DNA of 64,000 nucleotides from Dyella jiangningensis. Its GTDB lineage: Bacteria > Pseudomonadota > Gammaproteobacteria > Xanthomonadales > Rhodanobacteraceae. Numbering within the stretch: the first letter of the stretch is position 1; every line of letters begins with the position of its first letter. Made by a program: the position numbers and the translations under genes. The DNA is taken from contig CP007444.1 of the NCBI GenBank assembly GCA_000632805.1, positions 3,336,772 to 3,400,771 of the forward strand. The letters run 5' to 3'. This document shows positions 23,802 to 32,495 of the stretch, piece by piece. The notes beneath the pieces are model-generated. The model had not been told where the DNA came from. It did no database searches and worked only from the letters and a program-made list of their open reading frames with translations.

Positions 23802-26800
23802 ATGAACAGCGCCACGCCCGCCACCGCACCCAAGCCCCGCCGTCACTGGCTGCGCTGGATCGCGCTGTCGTTCGCGCTACTGCTGGTGTTGCTGCTGCTC
23901 GCCGTGGCATGGCTCGTCGGCACGGCATCCGGTCTGCGTTTCGCGCTGGCACGTGCCGAAGGATTCACCCAGGGCGCACTCACCGTGCAATCAGCACAGG
24001 GGCGCCTGATCGGGCCGCTGGATCTTGCCGGCGTGCGCTACGCCGACGGCAAGGGACTCGACGTAAAGGTGGCGAAGGCGCATCTCGATTTCAGCGTCGC
24101 GATGCTGTTGCGCAAGCGCGCGCACGTGCTCGATCTCAACGTGGACGGCGTGGATGTCGCCTTGCCCAAGAACGAAGAAACACCGGACAACCAAAGCAGC
24201 TTTTCGCTGCAACCGCCGCTCGACATCCTGCTCGACCGCGTGCACGTGGGTTCGGCGAGAATCACCCAGGACGGCAAGCCGCTGTTCGCTTCGAACACGC
24301 TTGACCTCGCCGGCAGCTGGACCAATCGCGGCATCGAGCTGCGCCAACTCGCCTTGCGCGCGCCCGACGGCCATGCCGATCTCACCGGCACCATGGGCAT
24401 CAGCAACTCCTATCGCGGTGACAGCAAGGCGGCCTTCGCATGGACAGTCAGTGGCACGGAATACGCCGGCGAGCTGGCCGTACGCGGCGACGGCCAGCAG
24501 GCGCATCTGGAGCTGCAGCTCGCCCAGCCCATTGCGGCACGCCTGCAGGTGCAGTGGACACAGGGCAGCGATTACGCCTGGACGGCACGGCTCGATGCGC
24601 CCCGTTTCAACCCCAAGCCATTGCTGGGCGAAAGCTCGCTGACACAACTGGCCGTGGCGCTCGATGGCAAGGGCGATCGACGCAGCGGCAGCCTGCAGGG
24701 CCGGCTCGACCTCAACGACTATCAGCTGCAGCTGCGTCCCCTCACCGCGCGCTTCAGCGACGACTTCAAGACGCTGACGATCGAGCGGCTCGCGCTTGCC
24801 TCGCCACAGTTCAAGGGTGACGTTGGTGCGCATGGTGTGGTGGCATGGGGCTCGCAGCCGCTGTCGGCGGATCTCACACTCGACTGGAAAGATGTCGAGT
24901 TGCCCGAGAACCTTGTTGGCCAGGTATTGCAGAGCCATGGCAGCCTCAAGGCCAAGGGCAGCGCCGACCAGTTCCATGCCAGTGGTGACCTCGCCCTTGG
25001 CGCACCGGGCAAGCTCGCCGACGTGACACTGGATCTGGATGGCACGCAGAAGCAGATTGACCTGCACGCGCTCACCATCAAGCAGCCGCAGGGGCAGATG
25101 CAGGCCAAAGGCACACTGGTACTGCAACCGGCGCTCGGCTGGCAGATGGAAGCCATCGCGAAGCGCTTCGATCCAGGGCACGTGCTGGCGAAGTGGAACG
25201 GCTCGCTCGATTTCGACATCGCCTCGCAAGGCACGCTGCCGCAAGGCCACCCCGATGTCACGCTGGAGATCCGCAAGTTCGAGGGACGCCTGCGCGAGCG
25301 CACCGTGCATGGCGACGGCAGGCTCCATCTCCCGCCGGAAGGCGTGGTCGACGGCAAACTGCATCTCGTCTCCGGCGGCAGCGACGTGCAGATCGATGCC
25401 AAGCCTGGCACCAGCAACGATGCGACTATCAAGCTTGCGGTCGCCACACTGGGCGACTGGCTGCCTGATTCCGCCGGCCGCCTGCAGGGCACGATCCGCG
25501 TGCAAGGCAGGTATCCGAAGCTGGTGGTGGATACCAACCTGCAGGGCAGCGCGCTGAGTTACGCCGGCCAGCATATCGACAGCCTGCGCCTGCTCGCCAA
25601 CGTGCCCGACATCAGCCGGCCTGGCGGCAAACTCGACCTGCAGACCACCGGCGTCAACGCCGGCGGCCTCGCCTTCACCCAGGTGAACGTGCGCGGCGAC
25701 GGTACGGCGGAGCGACACAACCTCACGCTCGATGCGCGCGGTTCGCCGCTGTCGACCGATCTCGCGCTGAGCGGCAGCCTCAAGGGTTCGACGTGGAACG
25801 GCACGCTTTCCACGCTCAACATCGATCTCGCCGGCCTGCCCCGCTGGCGGCTGCAGCATTCCACCGCCCTGTCGTACAACGACGGCGCCATGAGCCTCTC
25901 GGAGTTGTGTCTGACCGCGGGCGATCCGCTGTTGTGCGCAGCCGCCAAGCAGGACAAGGCCGGCAATCTCGACGCCAGCTATCGCCTGCGCAATCTCCCG
26001 ATCGCCTTGTTGATGAGCGCCGCCAGCACGGCCAAGGTGCCGATGCGGGTGGAAGGCTCCCTGGAGGGCGATGGCCACATTCGTCGCAATGCGGCCGGCG
26101 CGCTCAGCGGCAACGCGTCCATTACCTCGTCGCACGGCTCCATCGCCTATGCCGATCGGCCCGACGAACCGCTGATCACCTACAACAATCTCGCCGCCAA
26201 CGCGCAGCTCAGTCCGTCCAACCAGCGCATCGATCTGCACGCGGGTTTGACCAACAACGGACGTCTGGATGGCCAGGTGAACATCAGCGGCGCGCAACAG
26301 GCGCTGGCTGGCCAGGTGTCGGTGCATGTGAGCAACCTCGCCCTCCTCGAGATCTTCACTACCGAGGTGGTGAATCCAAAGGGTGCCCTCAACGCCAACT
26401 TCGGACTCGGCGGCACGGTGTCACAGCCGGCCGTGAATGGTCATGCCACGATCAGCGATTTCGCCGCCGAGATTCCCGCGATGGGCCTGAAGCTGAGCCA
26501 GGGTCGCGTGGCGGTGAACACCACCGACGCACGGCATTTCCACCTCGACGGTACGGTGCATTCGGGCGATGGCAATCTGCTGCTTGCCGGCAATGCGGCG
26601 TTGGGCGATGACGCACAAAGCGTGCTCTCGGTGAAGGGCAGCAACTTCAAGGCCATCGACATTCCCGCCGCCAAGGTGGCGATCTCGCCCGATCTCGCCG
26701 TGCGTCACGACGCCAACGGCCTGAACATCACCGGCAGCGTCGCGTTGGACAGCGCCGACGTGAACCTCGACAAGCTTCCCGGCGCAGGTGCGACCAAGGC

Positions 26801-27587
26801 CTCGCCGGACGTCGTGGTAATCGACGACAAGCAGCAGGAGGAACAAGCGGCCCGCATGCCGATCACGGCCTCGGTCACGGTGAAGCTAGGCGACAAGGCG
26901 CATCTTGTGGGCATGGGCCTGGACGGACGGTTGCATGGCCAGCTCGTGGTCAGCGAGCGCCCTGGCCGCGCCACCACCGGCCAAGGCCAGATCGAAGTCG
27001 ATGGCACCTACAAAGCCTACGGCCAGAACCTGCAGATCGAACGCGGCCAGCTGCTCTTCGCCACCACGCCTATCGACAATCCGGGCCTCAACATTCGCGC
27101 CGTCCGCAAGCTCAATCCCAACGCGACCATCGATGACGGACAGAAAGTTGGCTTGTACGTCGCCGGTACTGCCCAGCGCCCAACGCTCACGGTGTTCTCC
27201 CAGCCCGTCATGGAGCAGTCCGATGCGCTGTCCTATCTCGTCACCGGCAAGCCGCTGTCGCAGGTGAAGGGCGGCGAAGGCAACATGGTGGGCGCCGCGG
27301 CCCAGGCGCTGGGTTCGGCCACCGGCAACCTGCTGGCCAAGAGCATCGGCTCACGACTCGGCTTCGACGATGTGGGCGTCAGCAGCAGCGATGCGCTCAA
27401 CGGCAGTTCCGCCTTCACCGTGGGCAAGTACCTCTCGCCACGGCTCTACCTCAGCTACGGCGTGGGCCTGTTCGATCCGGGCCAGGTGATCACCCTGCGC
27501 TATCACTTCAGCCAGCACTGGAACTTCGAGGCGCAGAACGCCACCGACTTCAATCGCGCGAGTCTCAACTACCGCTACGAGCGATGA
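23802..27587 (+). CDS. tamB: Translocation and assembly module inner-membrane protein TamB
   Basis: A 1261-residue AsmA-like protein. It has a single N-terminal membrane anchor (about 18-42, LSFALLLVLLLLAVAWLVG), then a very long beta-rich repeat region that in TamB forms a lipid-lined bridge across the periplasm. The C-terminal TamB (DUF490) domain includes TAQRPTLTVFSQPVMEQSDALSYLVTGKPL and ends in a barrel-like segment (FTVGKYLSPRLYLSYGVGLFDPG). It pairs with TamA upstream. The ATG is 9 bp past the end of the inserted element, so its leader is formed by that element and may be highly structured. Length is typical. Confidence 0.95.
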   Translation: MNSATPATAPKPRRHWLRWIALSFALLLVLLLLAVAWLVGTASGLRFALARAEGFTQGALTVQSAQGRLIGPLDLAGVRYADGKGLDVKVAKAHLDFSVAMLLRKRAHVLDLNVDGVDVALPKNEETPDNQSSFSLQPPLDILLDRVHVGSARITQDGKPLFASNTLDLAGSWTNRGIELRQLALRAPDGHADLTGTMGISNSYRGDSKAAFAWTVSGTEYAGELAVRGDGQQAHLELQLAQPIAARLQVQWTQGSDYAWTARLDAPRFNPKPLLGESSLTQLAVALDGKGDRRSGSLQGRLDLNDYQLQLRPLTARFSDDFKTLTIERLALASPQFKGDVGAHGVVAWGSQPLSADLTLDWKDVELPENLVGQVLQSHGSLKAKGSADQFHASGDLALGAPGKLADVTLDLDGTQKQIDLHALTIKQPQGQMQAKGTLVLQPALGWQMEAIAKRFDPGHVLAKWNGSLDFDIASQGTLPQGHPDVTLEIRKFEGRLRERTVHGDGRLHLPPEGVVDGKLHLVSGGSDVQIDAKPGTSNDATIKLAVATLGDWLPDSAGRLQGTIRVQGRYPKLVVDTNLQGSALSYAGQHIDSLRLLANVPDISRPGGKLDLQTTGVNAGGLAFTQVNVRGDGTAERHNLTLDARGSPLSTDLALSGSLKGSTWNGTLSTLNIDLAGLPRWRLQHSTALSYNDGAMSLSELCLTAGDPLLCAAAKQDKAGNLDASYRLRNLPIALLMSAASTAKVPMRVEGSLEGDGHIRRNAAGALSGNASITSSHGSIAYADRPDEPLITYNNLAANAQLSPSNQRIDLHAGLTNNGRLDGQVNISGAQQALAGQVSVHVSNLALLEIFTTEVVNPKGALNANFGLGGTVSQPAVNGHATISDFAAEIPAMGLKLSQGRVAVNTTDARHFHLDGTVHSGDGNLLLAGNAALGDDAQSVLSVKGSNFKAIDIPAAKVAISPDLAVRHDANGLNITGSVALDSADVNLDKLPGAGATKASPDVVVIDDKQQEEQAARMPITASVTVKLGDKAHLVGMGLDGRLHGQLVVSERPGRATTGQGQIEVDGTYKAYGQNLQIERGQLLFATTPIDNPGLNIRAVRKLNPNATIDDGQKVGLYVAGTAQRPTLTVFSQPVMEQSDALSYLVTGKPLSQVKGGEGNMVGAAAQALGSATGNLLAKSIGSRLGFDDVGVSSSDALNGSSAFTVGKYLSPRLYLSYGVGLFDPGQVITLRYHFSQHWNFEAQNATDFNRASLNYRYER

Positions 27588-27598
27588 CGCCGGCTTTC

Positions 27599-27743
27599 CG
27601 TAGGAGCGCACCCAGTGCGCGACCGCGACACGGCAGAGAATCGGTTGCATAGAACCGCGTCGCCCAATCGGATTGAACGGGGTTTCGCCCGCACCGCGAA
27701 TGTCATTGCGAAGAGCCATTGCGCACTGGGCGCGCTCCTGCAG
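27599..27743. repeat. Inverted REP pair after tamB
   Basis: The forward copy at 27599-27623 and the inverted copy at 27721-27743 fill most of the 170-bp gap between the convergent tamB and rimI genes. No other terminator is visible, so the pair may serve as one. Confidence 0.85.
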
Positions 27744-27757
27744 AAAACCTGCGGGGG

Positions 27758-28231
27758 TTACTGCCCTTCGCCCAGATCGCGCGCCATCACGATGGCATCC
27801 TCGCGCCCGTCCTTGGCAGGGTAATACTTCGGGCGGCGACCGATCTCTTCGAAGCCCATCGCCCGATACAGGTTTTGCGCCACGGGGTTGGAGGGACGCA
27901 CTTCGAGGAACACGCGCCCCGCGCCGTTCCAGCGCGCGATGTCCATCAGGCGGCGCAGCAGGAAACGTCCGAGACCGAGACCACGATAATCCGGGCCCAC
28001 GCAGACATTGAGCACGTGCGCTTCACCGGCGGCCACGGACAGGACGCCATAGCCCGCGATCACGCCTTCCACCCACATCGTCCAACTGGGATGACCGGCC
28101 TTCAGGCAATCGGTGAAGATGCCCGGCGTCCACGGAAAGTCGTACGAAGCTGCCTCCATCGCCGCGACGATGGGAACGTCGTCGCGCCGCATCGCGCGGA
28201 TCTCAGCATGGGGACGGGCCACCGCGACCAT
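27758..28231 (-). CDS. rimI: Ribosomal protein S18-alanine N-acetyltransferase
   Basis: A 157-residue GNAT acetyltransferase. The acetyl-CoA binding motif is VGPDYRGLGLGRFLLRRL, and the RimI-specific stretch FLEVRPSNPVAQNLYRAMGFEEIGRRPKYY ends at the conserved tyrosines. It acetylates the N-terminus of ribosomal protein S18 in the cytoplasm. The gene starts 6 bp after the stop of a probable holD, the same order as holD-rimI in E. coli. The family assignment is firm; other GNAT specificities cannot be fully excluded. Confidence 0.88.
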   Translation of the reverse strand: MVAVARPHAEIRAMRRDDVPIVAAMEAASYDFPWTPGIFTDCLKAGHPSWTMWVEGVIAGYGVLSVAAGEAHVLNVCVGPDYRGLGLGRFLLRRLMDIARWNGAGRVFLEVRPSNPVAQNLYRAMGFEEIGRRPKYYPAKDGREDAIVMARDLGEGQ

Positions 28232-28237
28232 GGGCGA

Positions 28238-28717
28238 TCACTCCGACGGTTTTGACAAGGCGCGCCGCAGGCTGCGCAATGCGTTCCACAGGCGGCGCTT
28301 GCCCGCGCCCGACGACAATACGCCACTTGGCTCGTCGGCGAGCACGATATGTGCGCGACTCAGCACGGCGGCCGGCAACTCACGCCCGAGCGCGTGCGCC
28401 TGCGCCTCGCCGAACACCAGGTAGGCGCGGGCCTCCGGCGCTTTCGAAAGGTGGCCGTTGCTCACCTCGATCCGAGGCGCACGCGCCAGCGCGGGGCCGC
28501 AGCTCATCAACGCCCGGCCCACCAGATCCAGCTCGCGCGGCGAGCAGCCTGCGGGCAGCAGCACTACGCATTCGCCGGTGCCGACTGCCATGGTCGGCGT
28601 CTCCTCGACGGCGACGCCAGCCGGCGATGGCACCTGCCGCCGCGTCCAGGGCGTGATGCCGAGCGCGCGCAGGACACGCCCGCGATGGTTCGATGCGGCT
28701 TGTGCCGACGGGGGCAT
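28238..28717 (-). CDS. holD: Probable DNA polymerase III psi subunit (HolD-like)
   Basis: A 159-residue protein I do not recognise by overall similarity, but two things point to HolD. The N-terminus (RVLRALGITPWTRRQ) matches the L..LGI..W..R pattern near the start of E. coli HolD, and the C-terminus (GKRRLWNALRSLRRAL) resembles its closing ALW helix. The next gene is rimI, as in E. coli. Psi links the clamp loader to chi and SSB. The ATG at 28717 was chosen because it sits just after the pssA stop (TGACATG); a GTG at 28753 would add 12 residues overlapping pssA. The call depends on weak similarity plus synteny. Confidence 0.55.
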   Translation of the reverse strand: MPPSAQAASNHRGRVLRALGITPWTRRQVPSPAGVAVEETPTMAVGTGECVVLLPAGCSPRELDLVGRALMSCGPALARAPRIEVSNGHLSKAPEARAYLVFGEAQAHALGRELPAAVLSRAHIVLADEPSGVLSSGAGKRRLWNALRSLRRALSKPSE

Positions 28718-28718
28718 G

Positions 28719-29495
28719 TCAGGCCACTCCACGGCGACGCCGGCGCATGGCACGTCCCCACAGGGTCATCACCGGGCCGGACAGCAGGTATAGCGTGAAC
28801 ACCACGAACAGCACGCGCGGCGGATCGATGAAGAACGGCACCAGCACCAGCACGCCCACGATGATCCACAGGAAAGGCACGCGCCCGTCGCCGCCCATCG
28901 GCAACGACTTGAAGCTGTAGTAGCGGAAACGGCTCACCATCAGCAGGCCTACCACCACGGCGATCACGGGCGTTATGAAGCAGACTTCCTCACCAAGGAT
29001 GCCGAACTTGTCCATGCTCCACACGAAGGACATGCACACCGCGGCTGCCGCGGGGCTAGCCAGTCCCTGGAAATAGCGCTTGTCGATGACCCCGACCTGA
29101 GTGTTGAAACGCGCCAGCCGCAACGCTGCGCAGGCCGCGTAAATGAAGGCCGCGGCCCAGCCGATCTTGCCCCAGGTGGGGCCGTATTCCTTCAGGGTGG
29201 ACAGCGACCAGGTGTACATCACCAGCGACGGCGCCAGGCCGAAGCTGATCAGGTCCGACAGCGAGTCGTACTGCACGCCGAATTCGGTCTGTGTGCCGGT
29301 GAGGCGGGCCACCCGGCCGTCCATGCCATCGAGCAGCGCCGCCACGAACACCGCGATGGCCGCCGAGCTGAAATCCCCGCCAATGCTTGCCACGATCGCG
29401 TAAAAACCGGCGAACATGGCGCCGGTCGTGAACAGGTTCGGCAGCAGGTAAATGCCCCGGTGACGCGGGGGGCGGACGGGTACGCTCTCGCTCAT
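28719..29495 (-). CDS. pssA: CDP-diacylglycerol-serine O-phosphatidyltransferase
   Basis: A 258-residue integral membrane enzyme of the CDP-alcohol phosphatidyltransferase family. It makes phosphatidylserine, the precursor of phosphatidylethanolamine. The catalytic motif DG..AR........G...D...D is seen in DGRVARLTGTQTEFGVQYDSLSD, spanning helices 2-3, and about eight hydrophobic helices follow. Unlike E. coli Pss (a phospholipase-D-type enzyme), this is the membrane-bound type II form. It is the first gene of a pssA-holD-rimI minus-strand cluster and is divergent from the DUF4124 gene. Confidence 0.93.
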   Translation of the reverse strand: MSESVPVRPPRHRGIYLLPNLFTTGAMFAGFYAIVASIGGDFSSAAIAVFVAALLDGMDGRVARLTGTQTEFGVQYDSLSDLISFGLAPSLVMYTWSLSTLKEYGPTWGKIGWAAAFIYAACAALRLARFNTQVGVIDKRYFQGLASPAAAAVCMSFVWSMDKFGILGEEVCFITPVIAVVVGLLMVSRFRYYSFKSLPMGGDGRVPFLWIIVGVLVLVPFFIDPPRVLFVVFTLYLLSGPVMTLWGRAMRRRRRGVA

Positions 29496-29603
29496 GAATC
29501 AATCCGTGACGGAATGCGCGCAGTGTAAACCATCCTCCGCTTGAGTCCGGCCGTGGGGGGTGTTAACAAATGCGCACCCTGTCTGATGCCTCCGGAGTAC
29601 CCG

Positions 29604-30035
29604 ATGCGCCGCCTGCTGATCGCCACCGCACTGATGCTTGCCGCGCCCCTGGTCGCCGCCCAGGCATACAAATGGACCGATGCCAACGGCACCGTGCACT
29701 ACTCCGATGCGCCGCCCGCGCAAGGAACGAAATACAGCAAGGTCACGACCACAGGCACCGTCGAGCCACTGGCTGAGCCGGCGCCGGCCAAGTCCAGTGA
29801 AACCTCTACCCAGGCCAAACCGTCAACGCCACAGCAGTCGCTTCCGGTGGCGGATACTCCGGAAAACCGGACCAAGCTTTGTGCCAACCTCAAAACCAAC
29901 CTCGATGCGCTCAAAGGTGGCGGCCCGGTCGTGATGGAGCAGAACGGCCAGCAGAAGCTGCTGGATGCCGATCAGCGCCAGCAGCAGCAGGCCACTTCGC
30001 AAGCCCAATATCAGCAGTACTGCTCGGGCAACTGA
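29604..30035 (+). CDS. DUF4124 domain-containing secreted protein
   Basis: A 143-residue protein with a signal peptide (RLLIATALMLAAPLVAAQ) followed at once by the DUF4124 motif AYKWTDANGTVHYSDAPP, common in Xanthomonadales and other gammaproteobacteria. A flexible Pro/Ser/Thr stretch, a cysteine-containing helix (NRTKLCANLKTNLDALKGG) and a glutamine-rich tail (DADQRQQQQATSQAQYQQY) follow. It is probably periplasmic, and its function is unknown. The ATG at 29604 has a GGAG site and begins the signal peptide; the frame extends upstream without meaning. It is transcribed alone towards proS. Confidence 0.85.
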   Translation: MRRLLIATALMLAAPLVAAQAYKWTDANGTVHYSDAPPAQGTKYSKVTTTGTVEPLAEPAPAKSSETSTQAKPSTPQQSLPVADTPENRTKLCANLKTNLDALKGGGPVVMEQNGQQKLLDADQRQQQQATSQAQYQQYCSGN

Positions 30036-30047
30036 GCCGTTGATCCG

Positions 30048-30070
30048 CCGGGCCCGTCCACGGGGCCCGG
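30048..30070 (+). terminator. GC-rich hairpin after the DUF4124 gene
   Basis: CCGGGCCC and GGGCCCGG form an 8-bp perfect stem with a 7-nt loop, 12 bp past the stop codon. No U-run follows, so it may only be a transcript-stabilising stem. Confidence 0.35.
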
Positions 30071-30090
30071 CCTGCCGCGTCGCGGATCGC

Positions 30091-30096
30091 TATAAT
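30091..30096 (+). promoter_or_regulatory. Consensus -10 box of proS
   Basis: A perfect TATAAT lies 30 bp before the proS ATG. The region 17 bp upstream does not resemble TTGACA, so only the -10 is convincing. Confidence 0.5.
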
Positions 30097-30125
30097 CGGC
30101 CTCTTTCACCCGCCGGATCCGCCAC

Positions 30126-31823
30126 ATGCGCCTCAGCCAATTCCACTTGGCCACCGTCAAGGAAGTCCCCGCCGACGCCGAAATCGCCAGCCATCAGCTG
30201 ATGCTGCGCGCCGGCATGATCCGCAAGCTCGCTGCCGGCCTGTACACCTGGTCGCCGCTGGGCCTGCGCGTGCTGCGCAAGGTGGAGAACGTGGTGCGCG
30301 AGGAAATGGATCGCGCTGGCGCGGTCGAGTTGCTGATGCCGACCATCCAGCCGCAGGAACTGTGGGAGGAAAGCGGCCGCTGGGCGAAGTTCGGCCCGCA
30401 GCTCCTGAAGATCAAGGATCGCAAAGAGCAGGAGTTCTGCTACGCGCCCACGGCCGAGGAAGTCATCACCGATTTCGCGCGCAACGAGCTCAAGAGCTAC
30501 AAGCAGCTGCCGGTGAACTTCTACCAGATCCAGACGAAGTTCCGTGACGAGATCCGTCCGCGCTTCGGCGTGATGCGCGCGCGCGAGTTCCTGATGAAGG
30601 ACGCCTACTCCTTCCATCTTTCGCAGGACTCGCTGCAGCAGACCTACGACACGATGTACCGCGCGTACTCCAACATCTTCACCCGATTGGGCCTGAAGTT
30701 CCGAGCGGTGCAGGCCGACACCGGCGCCATCGGCGGCAACGCCAGCCATGAGTTCCAGGTACTGGCGGACTCGGGCGAAGACGCGCTGATCTTCTCCGAT
30801 GGTTCCGACTACGCAGCCAACATCGAAAAGGCCGAAGCGCTGGCGCCCACCATGGAGCGCCCTGCTCCGTCCGGCGAGCTCACGCGCGTCGACACGCCTA
30901 CGCAGAAGACCATCGATGAAGTGGCCGCCTTCCTCAAGGTCAGCCCCAAGCAGTGCGTCAAGACCATCCTGGTTCGCGGCAGCAAGGGGCTGGTGGCCCT
31001 GTGCGTGCGCGGCGACCACGAAGTCAACGAGGTGAAAGCCGGCAAGCTGGCCGAGATGCCTGGTGATTCGGTGCTGGCTACTGAAGAAGAAATCCTCGCG
31101 CTCACCGGTACACGGCCCGGCTTCATCGGCCCGGTGGGGCTGCCCGCCGAAATCCCGGTGATCGTGGACCGCGACGCGGCCGTGCTCGCCGACTTCGTCT
31201 GCGGCGGCAACCAGGACGGCACGCACTACACCGGCGCCAACTGGGAGCGCGACGCGCGCGTCAGCCGCGTCGAGGACATCCGCAAGGTCGTCGCCGGCGA
31301 CCCTTCGCCCGATGGCAAGGGCACCCTGCAGATCGCGCGTGGCATCGAGGTCGGCCACGTGTTCCAGCTCGGCAACAAGTACGCTGAAGCGCTCAAGGCC
31401 ACCGTGCTGGACGAGAGCGGCAAGGCCCAGGTGATGCTGATGGGCTGCTACGGCGTCGGCGTCAGCCGCATCGTGGCCGCCGCCATCGAGCAGCGCCACG
31501 ACGACGCCGGCATCATCTGGCCCGAACCGATGGCGCCCTGGCGAGTCGCGGTATGCGTGATCAATCCGAAGAACTCGCCGGACGTCGCCCAGGCGGCCGA
31601 GGCGCTGTACCGCGAGCTGCAGCAGCGCGGCGTCGACGTGGCACTGGACGATCGCGGCCTGCGCCCGGGCGCGATGTTCGCCGACATGGAGCTGATCGGC
31701 ATCCCGCATCGCGTGGTCGTCAGCGAACGCGGCCTGGCGGCCGGCACGCTGGAATACCGGGCCCGCCATGAAGCGGAAGCCCGCGCCATCACTCAGGACG
31801 AGCTGTTCGCACTGCTGGCCTGA
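30126..31823 (+). CDS. proS: Prolyl-tRNA synthetase (bacterial type, with editing domain)
   Basis: A 565-residue class II synthetase that charges tRNA-Pro. Motif 2 ([19 protein letters not shown]) and motif 3 ([13 protein letters not shown]) bracket an inserted editing domain of about 180 residues (roughly 225-405), which removes mischarged alanine. The N-terminus ([19 protein letters not shown]) and the C-terminal anticodon-binding domain are standard. The start is set by the conserved N-terminus. A strong terminator follows the stop by 20 bp. Confidence 0.96.
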   Translation: MRLSQFHLATVKEVPADAEIASHQLMLRAGMIRKLAAGLYTWSPLGLRVLRKVENVVREEMDRAGAVELLMPTIQPQELWEESGRWAKFGPQLLKIKDRKEQEFCYAPTAEEVITDFARNELKSYKQLPVNFYQIQTKFRDEIRPRFGVMRAREFLMKDAYSFHLSQDSLQQTYDTMYRAYSNIFTRLGLKFRAVQADTGAIGGNASHEFQVLADSGEDALIFSDGSDYAANIEKAEALAPTMERPAPSGELTRVDTPTQKTIDEVAAFLKVSPKQCVKTILVRGSKGLVALCVRGDHEVNEVKAGKLAEMPGDSVLATEEEILALTGTRPGFIGPVGLPAEIPVIVDRDAAVLADFVCGGNQDGTHYTGANWERDARVSRVEDIRKVVAGDPSPDGKGTLQIARGIEVGHVFQLGNKYAEALKATVLDESGKAQVMLMGCYGVGVSRIVAAAIEQRHDDAGIIWPEPMAPWRVAVCVINPKNSPDVAQAAEALYRELQQRGVDVALDDRGLRPGAMFADMELIGIPHRVVVSERGLAAGTLEYRARHEAEARAITQDELFALLA

Positions 31824-31842
31824 GCCATCCGGAGCCTCCGCC

Positions 31843-31875
31843 TAAAAAACGGCCGCGAAAGCGGCCGTTTTTTTG
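31843..31875. terminator. Strong terminator after proS
   Basis: ACGGCCGC-GAAA-GCGGCCGT is an 8-bp perfect stem with a GAAA tetraloop. It is followed by seven Ts and preceded by six As, so it may work in both directions. Confidence 0.92.
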
Positions 31876-31928
31876 TTCCCCGCCAACGCCTTGAGCTCCG
31901 CCGTATTAATCCACGAAGGATGCCGGGC

Positions 31929-31984
31929 TTAATTAATGCCCCGATTATTCCACGCTATTGGCCCGCATTATTGGCCCGATAATG
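31929..31984. promoter_or_regulatory. AT-rich upstream region with symmetric sites before the H-NS gene
   Basis: In a GC-rich genome this block is notably AT-rich. It contains TTAATTAA (31929-31936) between GGGC and TGCCC, two direct copies of TATTGGCCCG (31956-31965 and 31969-31978), and the inverted repeat CATTAT-N7-ATAATG (31966-31984), just upstream of the promoter. Autoregulation by the H-NS-like product or another factor is likely but inferred. Confidence 0.45.
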
Positions 31985-31992
31985 TGGGGTCT

Positions 31993-32021
31993 TTGCAAAA
32001 CCGCGCGATTATCGGTAAGAA
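31993..32021 (+). promoter_or_regulatory. Promoter of the H-NS-family gene
   Basis: TTGCAA at 31993-31998 and TAAGAA at 32016-32021 are separated by 17 bp. The predicted start is near 32028, which gives a leader of about 70 nt. Confidence 0.5.
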
Positions 32022-32099
32022 TCGAAGGACTCTTATGGATGCGTCGCCTTATGTCGCGACGCCATGCATTAGCCCATTACCCACCCCCGGGAGTGACTT

Positions 32100-32426
32100 A
32101 TGGCGGTTGACATCAAGAACCTCAATCACAATCAGCTCAATGACCTGATCACCAAGGCTCAATCGCGCCAGCAAGAGCTGCGCAAGGAAAAGGTGGCCAA
32201 GCTTCGCGACAAAATCCACGCGCTGATCAAGGCCGAAGGTTTTTCCTTCGAAGATGTCTTTGGCCAGGGTCGCGGCGGCAAGGGCCGTCGTACGGGCGGA
32301 ACCGTCGCCCCCAAATATCGCAATCCCGCCGATCCCGAACAGACCTGGTCGGGCCGCGGCAAGCGCCCGCGCTGGTTCAATGATGCGCTGAAGGCAGGCA
32401 AGAAAGAAAAGGATTTGGCGATCTGA
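32100..32426 (+). CDS. H-NS-family nucleoid-associated protein
   Basis: A 108-residue H-NS histone-family protein. Residues about 8-50 form the charged coiled-coil oligomerisation region (LNDLITKAQSRQQELRKEKVAKLRDKI). Residues about 68-100 are the DNA-binding domain (APKYRNPADPEQTWSGRGKRPRW), whose GRG loop inserts into the AT-rich minor groove. It is the Xanthomonas/Burkholderia type (XrvA or BpH3-like). It silences AT-rich and horizontally acquired DNA and probably its own AT-rich promoter. A terminator follows. Confidence 0.92.
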   Translation: MAVDIKNLNHNQLNDLITKAQSRQQELRKEKVAKLRDKIHALIKAEGFSFEDVFGQGRGGKGRRTGGTVAPKYRNPADPEQTWSGRGKRPRWFNDALKAGKKEKDLAI

Positions 32427-32454
32427 TCGTCATTCCTCTCGTTTCTTCAGAAGA

Positions 32455-32487
32455 AAACGCCGGCGCATCGCCGGCGTTTCTGTTTCG
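32455..32487. terminator. Terminator between the H-NS gene and the ThrE-type gene
   Basis: AAACGCCGGCG and its exact complement flank a CAT loop (32455-32479), followed by CTGTTTCG. It lies between convergent genes and can serve both. Confidence 0.8.
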
Positions 32488-32495
32488 ATACACCG

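Noticed and set aside
23522-23805. Short open frames inside the tamA/tamB element
   Set aside because: They are produced by the inverted repeats, differ in every frame and lack start signals.
23991-26327. A 778-residue minus-strand frame opposite tamB
   Set aside because: Antisense to tamB, with no ribosome site or domain; explained by codon bias.
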